Assembly (NCBI RefSeq): GCF_014646155.1
Contig: NZ_BMMX01000002.1
Coordinates: 186,001-250,000 of the forward strand
Reading direction: 5' to 3'
Source of the DNA: Mangrovihabitans endophyticus
Lineage (GTDB): Bacteria; Actinomycetota; Actinomycetes; Mycobacteriales; Micromonosporaceae
Length of the DNA stretch: 64,000 bases
Shown: piece after piece, positions 19,401-28,400 of the stretch
Layout of the letters: every line of letters starts with the position of its first letter
How positions within the stretch are numbered: position 1 is the stretch's first letter
The notes under the pieces: generated by a model
What the model was told of the DNA's origin: nothing
Seen by the model: only the letters and a program-made list of their open reading frames with translations
The model's database searches: none
Made by a program: the position numbers and the translations under genes

Positions 19401-22400
19401 GTCCGGCGCGGCTCGCGCCCGCTCGCAGGCGCAAGCCGTCCGGACCGAGTGCCTGCGGCAGGCGTTCGATCAGGGCCGGCCCGCTCAGCAGATCGCGCAA
19501 AACCGAACCGCCGGATCGTGCGCCTTCTGACGTCCAGGTGGCGGCGCCGTGGTCGGCGGGCAGCAGCATCCTGGCGCGGCGAAGCAGTTCGTTGCCGGAG
19601 CCGACAGCCAGTGTGGTGAAGGCATCGCCGACCGCTTCCGCCGCCAGGGTCTCCGGCATCTCGGGGAAGGCCGGATCCGAGGCGAGCGGAATGTAGTGGA
19701 CGCCTTCGGGGTCTCGGTGCCGGGCGACGTGAACTTCTCGATGGCCTCGGTCGCCGAAGACGTGGACGTCGGCGCCGTGGACCACCACCACCCGCAGTCC
19801 CAGCCGGTGGGCTGCGGCGCCGACGTTGTCCGGCGTGAGCCCTGCGGGTTCCTCCGGCAGCCCTGCGGCGATTGCCAGCGCGGCGGCCAAGCCGCCGTCG
19901 CCGCCGTGCAGTACGGTCAGCCCGAAGACCGCGGCGGCGCCGCCCACGCCCGGGCCCGGTGCGAACGCGGGGCGCACTTGCGAGCCGTTCGCCCAGACGT
20001 GGGACAGCGCGCTGCGCAGGTGCGGCGCGAGCGCGACGACGCGGGTCGCCGCCAGATCGTACGCCCGCCAGAGGTCGTTGACCTCGGACCGCATGGCCGC
20101 CAGGTCGACGTTGTCGACGCGTTCTTGGGCGCGATCCAGTCCGGCGGTGAACGCCTCCCACGCGGCGCGCGCATCGAGGGCCTCCTCCGAGTATCCGTCG
20201 GTGGCCGCGCGCGCCGCGGCGTCGTGGGTCAGCAGCGCGCCGCGGACCGTGGCAAGCTGCTGACGAAGCCCGGCTCGGGTGGCGGCGATCGGCGGGGGAA
20301 CCGGCACCGCTGCGGGCTGGTCCAGGGCGACCTCGGATACGGGGAAGACCTGGGGGGTCATGGAATTCGGGGCGCTGAGCGCCCGAACGGCGTTCTCGAT
20401 GCCGTCCCACTGCCGGGAACGGGCCGCGGCGTCCGCAGCCGCCTGGTACGCGGCTCGGGCAAGATCGGCCGCGGCCGCGAGGTTGTCGTCGGTCTGGTCC
20501 AGATTGTTCGTCGGGGAGGCGGCCACCATGCTGCCGTCGGCCAGCGGTATCCGGCCCAAGACCGTCCGATGCTCAAGCAGGAGCAGGCCGAGCTCGTCGC
20601 CTTCCGGCTCGCGGACGTCGAAGACGCTCATGCCGCCGAACAGGGACCGGATGTCGATGGTCCCGGCCATGGTGAACGCGTCCAGGAGCACCTGCCGCAG
20701 GCTGTTCAGGCCCTCCCGGCCACCGGTCGGATCGAGCGGGAACTCGCGGTCGAGCCAATCGCCGGCCGGGTTGAGGGCCGCTAGGTTCGGGTCGGCGAGT
20801 TCCATCTTGCGGCCGATGATGTCGACCAGGTATGCCGCGTTGTGCTCGACGAAATCCCGCGGAGAACGGGCCAATCGCCGCACCGCCGTCGCCAGGCTGT
20901 GCCGCAGCAACCGCGTCAGCTTGTTCTTGCGATACGAGTCGGGGTGACCGGGGAACGTGACCTTCGCCAGCTCTACCGATGCCGGCCCCGTGGCCACCGG
21001 CAGGGAATAGGCGACGGCCATCAGGTGGGTGACCACAACCGCGACGACGCCCTGCAACTGTAGTGGCTCGGAGAGGTTCACCAGCAGGTCGACCCGATCG
21101 GCGGGCAGGCGGTCGCCGAGCGAGCGTACGTAGACCCGGGCCAGGTCGGCGCCGACGGCCAGTCCGGTCCTCGCGGTGAAGGCCTTGAGGGCGAGGTGCG
21201 GGTGCCGGACAGTGGGCGGATAAACGGGCTCCAGGACCGTGACGAGGCCGCCGAGTGGCGTTCCGCTTGTCGTCTGTTGTCCGATGTGCAGCGAGGCGAC
21301 CTGTTCGGGAAAGTGCAGGCGCTCGGCGGTGAGCTCGCTGTCGACGATGACCTGGCCGTGGAACATCGCCGCCCGCACCGCCTCGGTGGACGCTCGCGCC
21401 GGGGGCGTGGTCTGGGTACGCGCCCAGGAGTCGAACAACGCGGTCACGCGCGGATCCTCGCCCGGGCGCATCGCCTCGCCGAGGGTCATCCCGCGCTGCC
21501 CGGCTTGATACACCCAGCGCAGCAGCGCCTTGCCGTTGCGGTGCGCGGACAGCGCGTCCGGGCCGCCCGCGGCCAGTTCATGGTCCAGGACCGCGCCGGG
21601 ATAGGTGACTGCCTCGACGATGAACCACCGCTGCTGCCGCAGCGTCTGCTCGATCATCGCGGCTTCGTTACGCGACCGGTACACCGTGCCCGACCCGCCG
21701 ATGGTCACCATCGCCTCGTCGAGCACGAGGTTGACCCCGAGGCCGGGCAGCAGGGCCAGCGGCCGGGCCGACCACCGCGCGCGGCGGGGATCGTCCATCC
21801 CGGCAATCGGCGCCCCGACCCGGGCGAGCGACTCCATTTCACCGCCGAGCAGGCCGTAGCCGGTGCCCGGTGCGGCCCCGGATCGAGCCGTGGAGGCCGA
21901 CTCCGGCGGCTCCGGCGCACCGCGCACGGGCGTCCGGTCGTGGTGGTACGCCCGGACGCGCAGGTCGACCTGTGGCAGCCCGTCCCGCATCAGTTCGGCG
22001 TGTGAGCGCATGCGCACCGCCCGGCCCGGGTCAGGGGCATCGAGCCACCCGATCTCGCCCGACGAGGTCCGGACGGCGACGAAGGCGTGCCCGAGTCCGC
22101 CCGGCCGGCCCATCAGTACCACCGCGATGCGGCCTGGTTCGACCGGGGCGCCGGCGTCGTCCGTGCGGCCCGGCCGCAGCATTTCGGCAACGGCGTTCCA
22201 ACCGGCGGCCCGAGGCCACGCCGCCGGCCGGTCCCAGGCCAGCCCCGCATCGTGGTCGAGCACGGAGTCGTCGGCGGTGCGCCCCGGTGCCAGGCCTTCC
22301 GGGAAGGTCGCCACGACGGCGGCAGCCGCGAATCGCACGCAGTACCGCTCGTCGGCGGCCGACGGCGTACCCGGCTGCGGGGTGGTCATGCGGCTCAGTG

Positions 22401-25400
22401 CTTGCGCGGCGAGCAGGCTCATCTCGTCGGCGGCCGCGAGGGTCAGCGGCTCGGGGGCCGGTGCCGCCGGGTCGAGGTCGCGAGGGTCGGCGCTGACCAC
22501 GGGCGACGGCTCGACGCTGGTGGCCGGGGTGGCCGCGCGGTATTCGATCCAGGCGTGCGACTGGCGTCGTTGCCGCCGCCCGGAACCGGCGCCGTCGCGG
22601 GCACTGCGGCCACGGTCGACCACCGGTGCGAACAGGTCGGCCGGGACCTGCGGCAGGTCGGCGTCGGTGAGGTCGCGTTCCCGCTGGATGCGCCGCATTT
22701 CCTCGCTGACCAGCCGGGCCAGCAGGTCCTGCACGGCGGTGGCCCGCCGGTGGCCGGGCGCGGTGCGCGGGCCGGGTTCGGTGAGGAGCCGGACGATTGC
22801 CGTCTGCACCGGATGGCGGTTGCCGCCGCCGTCGACGTGGACCTGCGGGCGGGCCACCGGTCCGTGCGGCGCGGTGTGGTCATCGATGAGGCGGCCGGCG
22901 ATCGCGTACGCGAACTGTCGTGTCGCCCAGAGATCGGAGACGGGGGTGAACTCGCTCCGGGAGAAGTCCAGGGTGAGCAGTGCGGGGGGATCCCAGTCGA
23001 AGGTGTTGCTCACCCACTGGGGATGCCGGAGGTGGGTGAGATGGATGTTGTGTTCGTCGGTGGACATTCTCGACGTCGCGTAGGCCGGGCCGGCGACCTC
23101 AAGAACGCCGTCGCTCTCGCGCAGGAAGCCGTAGTAAAGATCGAGAAGCCGGTACCACTGTCCGGGGACGGGTGTGGGCTTCGCCGTGCTGCCCTCCGGC
23201 GGCAGTTCGAGGTACCTTCCGTTTTTGAGAACGCGGTTGAACCACCGTTCGGCCACCTCGGGTCCGGCAGGTACCGGGCGTACCGGCCGGAAGCTGCGGG
23301 TGAAGCGGTTGAGGTAGCCCCAGAACCGGGCGCCGCTGAACTCCACCGCCACGTACGCGTGTTCCTCGTCGGAGTAGTTCGCGCGGTACGCCTGGATGGG
23401 GCGTCCCCGGTCGTCGGTGGTGGGTACGCCGGCCGGGACGCTCTCGTCTGATCGCAGCGCGGGCTGTGTGGGTTGCGGGGTGTACCAGCCGGTCTTCAGC
23501 TTGCCCACCACGTCGAGGACGGCGGTGCGCAGCATCGCGCCGGTGACCGGCTCGGCCGGGCGGGGCGGCATCACCGCGAGCAGCGCGCCCAGGGCGGCTT
23601 CGACGGCGGCGTCGGAGGCGATGTTGGCCAGGCCGAGGTAATCCGGGTCGCCGTGGAGCGTGTTGAACGCCTGCTGCAGGGAGCCGATGTCGGTGCGTTT
23701 CGCCTTGACCTCGTGGTGCAGCCGATCCCACGCCGAGTCGACCGCCCGGCGCCAGCGGTCCTGCCCGGCGGGGGTGGTGCCTTCGAGGTCCCGCTGGGCG
23801 AGCGTCACCCGCTCCTGGAGATATCCCTGCAGGACCTTGGTGATCGCCGACGAGATCAAGGGCCAGCCGGGCACGTACGCGCCGCCGATGCCGGCGGCCG
23901 CCATCAACAGTTCGATCGCCTGCTCCTGCTTGGCGACGATCGCCCGCGCCATGGTCAGCGGATCCTGATCGTGGGCGAGCAGCGCCTCGCCCGACGAGTG
24001 TTCGCGCCGATACACGTGTTCCTGCCATCGCTGGAATGCCTCCAGCGACGCGGCGGCTGCGGCCTTGACGCCGAGTTCCAGGGCGGCCGGGGCGAGCGCG
24101 GCCCCGGCCGGGATGGCCAACGGGGCCGCTGCGGTCAGCGCCGAGCTCACGTACCCGAGCGATTTCTTGGCGCGCTCGTGGGTGTTGCCGGCGCGCAGGC
24201 CGGCCCGGATCGCCTTGTCCTCGATGAGCTGCTTGATCCGGTGGCCGGCCCGTTCGGTGACCCGGCTGACGTTCTCCAGCGACTGGGCCAGCCGCACCCG
24301 GACCTCCACGCGCACCTGACGTGGGATCCGTGCGGTTGCCGTGCGCGCGTCTTCCATGCGCGCCAGGTCCTCCGCGCGCCCTTCCAGGTCCGCCACCGCG
24401 CGGGCGAGTTTCGACCGGTTGCGGCGCACCGTCCACGCGGCCCACACGGATTCCTTGATGAAGTCGTGCGCCAGCAGCCCGCTCAGCACCTCGATCAGAT
24501 GGTTGCCCTGCTCGACCTGAGCGTGCGCGAGGTCCCGCAGGTTGTCGTCGAACAGGGTGAAGCCCGTGTCGGTGCTGCTCCTGCCGCTCGTCGGGGCGGC
24601 CTCGCGGGTCAGGACCGTCGCGGGCGAGGGCAACGGGCTACCCGGCCCCATCTCCGCCAGCAGGGCGTGAACCTGCTCGTACACGGCCACCACCGGCGAC
24701 AACCCGTCCGGGCCGGCCCCGGCCACCACATCGGTGAAGTGCTCCCACACCGCCACCGCAGACTCGTGGTCCGCGTGCTCCGCGTGCCCGGCCAGGAACG
24801 TCCGCACGGCGGTGCCGTGAGCGGCCGCGGCCCGCGCCAGTTCCCCGAGCATCCACTGGCGCTGCGCGGCATCCGTGCCCGCCGCCTGGACCAGATGCTG
24901 TGCCCGGAGCGCCGAATCCGGCGCCGTCACGTCGGTGACCGCCATCCCCACGAACGGATAGGTGCTCGACGGCCCCGGACCGGCCATCGCTTCCAGGAAA
25001 TCCCGGTCGATGCCGGTTGCCGCCGCGATGTCCGTGAGGCTGAACGCCGGCAGCAGGCGGCTCACCTCGTCGGCCAGTCCGTCCCAGTCCTGCCGGCCGA
25101 CCAACGCCTGCAACAAGTCCGGGTCGATCACCGGCGCGGACCGTTGCGCGGGCTCGCCCTCTTCGACGGCGCCCGAGGACCAATCCTCGGCCCCTGGCCG
25201 GGACCGTTTGACTCCGATCCTGGTCCGTGCGTGCGCCGCCTCCCAAGGCGGATTCTGCTGGGTCATCAGCCGTTTGACCCACCTGCCCACGGTCGTCTTG
25301 GTGGTAGCGAAGACCTCGGCCAGGTCGACGTGGCTGACCTCGGCGCCGTGCGTTCGCATCCAGTCCGCGACCGCAACGGAATTCTCGGAGTCGGCGCGGT

Positions 25401-28400
25401 CGGTCCAGCGCTGCGCCAGCCAGTCCCTCTCGTCGGCGGTCAAGTGCCGGCCGCGAGCCGCTTGTGGCCGGCCCGCCCGGTCGGAGGTCCACGGATGCTC
25501 ATCGAGCCGGGACAGCCAGTCTCGGACCGTCGTTTTGGTGACCGGTCGGCCTGCCGCGATGAACGTCGCCGCCAGTTCCGCCGAGCTGACGTCATCGCCG
25601 TTGGCCCGCAGCCAGTCCGCGAGCCGCCGGGAGCCGTCCAGGGTTTCCCGGTCTGCCCACAGCCGGGAAAGCTCCTCCGTCTCGTCGGCAGTGAGCGGGC
25701 GGGCACGGCGGGCTTCGATCCCTTGCAGCGATGACCAGGGGTGTTCGTCGGCGCGCTCGATCCAGCGCGTCACCGTCTGTTTGGAGACCGGTTTGCCGTT
25801 GACGTCGAACGCCTGCGCCAGGTCGGGGCGTTGCACCTGGTCGCCGTTTTCACGCAGCCAGGCCGCGAGTGCGGCGGAGCTGTCCGGGTCCGCCCGGTGC
25901 GACCACAGGTGCTGCAGGGTTTCCCGCTCGTCCTCGGTGAGCTTGCGGCGCGACGGTGTGCCGTGCTGACGGTGCGCTTCGATCTTTTGCAGGGACACAG
26001 CGGATGCCCAGGGATGTTCGTCGGCCCGCTCGATCCAGCTCGTCACCGTCGCCGTGGAGACCGGCTTGCCGTCGACGTCGAACACCTGCGCCAGGTCACG
26101 ACGCTGCACCTGGTCGCCGTTCTCACGCAGCCAGGCCGCGAGTGCGGCGGAGCTGGCCGGGTCCGCCCGGTGCGACCACAGGTCCTGCAGGGTCTCCCGC
26201 TCGTCCTCGGTGAGCTTGAGGCGCGGCGGTGCGCCGTACTGCTGGGCGCCGGCCAGGAGCTGGTGGGTGGCCGGCACGCCGGTGACCACCGGCAGGGCGA
26301 TTTCGCGGCGGTCACTGCCGTAGACACGCCATCGCAGATCCGCGGTGATGGTCGGGTCGTCGGCTCGCACCTGCGACAACGTTTGCAGCCGGTACGGCTC
26401 ACCCGGCGTCTGCGGGTTGACCCACGCCACCCCACGGCCGTGGTTCACGGCCACGTACGCATGGCCCACCCCGTCGAGGTCGCCCACCCCGCCGGGCCGG
26501 CTCATCAAGACCACCGCCAGCCGCCCGGGTTCCGCCGATACCACCCGCTCGACGGCGTCCCAGTCGCCGATGCGCGGCCACGATCCGGGCGGTCCCCACC
26601 GCGACCACAGCCCCATCCCGTGGAGAGCGTCGTCGGCCGAGGTCGCACCCGCCGGCAGCACCGGCAGTCCACCGAAATGGGCATCCCGCACCACCGCGGC
26701 CACCGCGACGCACCACGCCGCGGTCCCGGACACACCAGCACCGGCCAGCACCCCGGCCGCCAAGCGGCCGACCTGTTGCCGCACCCCCGCCGACGTCAGA
26801 TCCACGGAACCCGGCACCTGCGCGGCCGCGCGGTCGACCATCCTGAGCGCCTGAGCGACGAAGTCGCCGGAGAGGTCGTCACCGCGGTTGATCACGACCC
26901 GGTTGTCGAAGGTGACGAGCCGCCATCCCTTGTCCGCGTGCAGGCCGCCCCGCTGTCCCGGGCTGAGCCGGGTCGGCGCGTTGGGGTGGATCCGGGGCAG
27001 ATTCACGTCCTGGGCCATCAGATGGACGTCGCGGTGATAGCCGGTCAGCACGAACAGGGCGCTGCGCACCAGCGGCCAGTTCGCGTCCAGCAGGTCGCCG
27101 AAACGGTTCATCCGCTCGTCGGTGTACCGTGTGGCGCCGCGGCGATCGGTGACGGCCGTGTGCAGCACCACGAGGGTGCGGCCCGCGGCGGACGCTGCGG
27201 CGCCCAGTTCGATGGCCCAGGCCGGCGGTGGTGAGTTGTCGTCGCCGAGCCAGTGCAGACCGGCCCGTTGCGGGAATCTGCCGGCGCTGCCCCGCCAGTC
27301 CCGGGCATATCCGATGCGGGTGTCGGCGGGCAGGAGGAGAGCTTGCTGGTAGGCGGTCGCCGACCAGGCTGCGGCTTGCCGGTAGCGCTCTTCGAAGCGG
27401 TCCACGGTGAGCTGTTGACCGAGGTCGGCGCGGATCTCGACGACCTCGTGCGGCACCAGCAGCGCCGCGTCGTTCACGTCGGTGCGGTGCAGCGTCGTCA
27501 TGCCGCCGAAGACCTCGCGCTGGCCGGGGGCGGCCGTGTCGCCGCGCATCGGCGCCAGGAGGTAGTCGGCCAGCTCGACCCGATCCTCGTCGCCGTCGGT
27601 CAGATTGAGCGAGCGAAGCTCCACGTCGCCGGCGCCGGGCTCGACGAACTCACGATAGGTGTCGTCGAAGGACGGGATGCGGGCGCGGAAGCGGCGCTCG
27701 AAGTTCTCCCAGAAGGCGTTCAGGTCTGCGCGCAGGTATTCCTGCGCGTTTTCCGGAAGGTCGGCCCAGACGTCGATGAAGTCGATCCGGGACAGGGCAG
27801 CGACCAGGGATTTCGGATTTCCTGCGACCACTGTGTACTCGGCCAGGCCGGCCGCGTTCGTGTAGGCGAGCGCCGCATAGCCGGAGACCTGTTTGAGGCC
27901 CCGGCGTACGTCAGACGAGTCCTGTCCGCTCAACGGAGCCGTCATCGCCAGCGGTTGAACCGGCGTCCCGTCCGGCTCCGGCAGAGAACCGGTTCGCCGC
28001 CAGTGCAGGAACCGTGCGCCGATCTCCCGGCCGAAGTCGAGTCCGTCGGCGGTGTGTGCCTGGTTCAGCCAGCCGTTCGCCTCGTCCTTCCAGATGCCGG
28101 GGAGCAGGTTCTGCAGCAGCTCGTACATGCCGTCGTGCACGATGCCCAAGCTCATGTGGTAATGCTCGCCGCGCGGTTCCCCGATCGAGGGCGGGCCGAG
28201 GCTCGCACGTCGCCCCAGATTCGTCAGGGTCATCTCGTCCAGTTGTGCCGCACGAAGGTATTGCTCGAACGACACGCTGGCGCGGGTGCCGTCCTGGCCG
28301 GGAATGCGTGCGGCGGCGGCGCTCAGCCCGCGCAGTGCCCGGAAGACGGCGTCCGGGTCGTGGCGTCCCTCCTCGTGCGGTTGGACGCGCATGATGCCGG

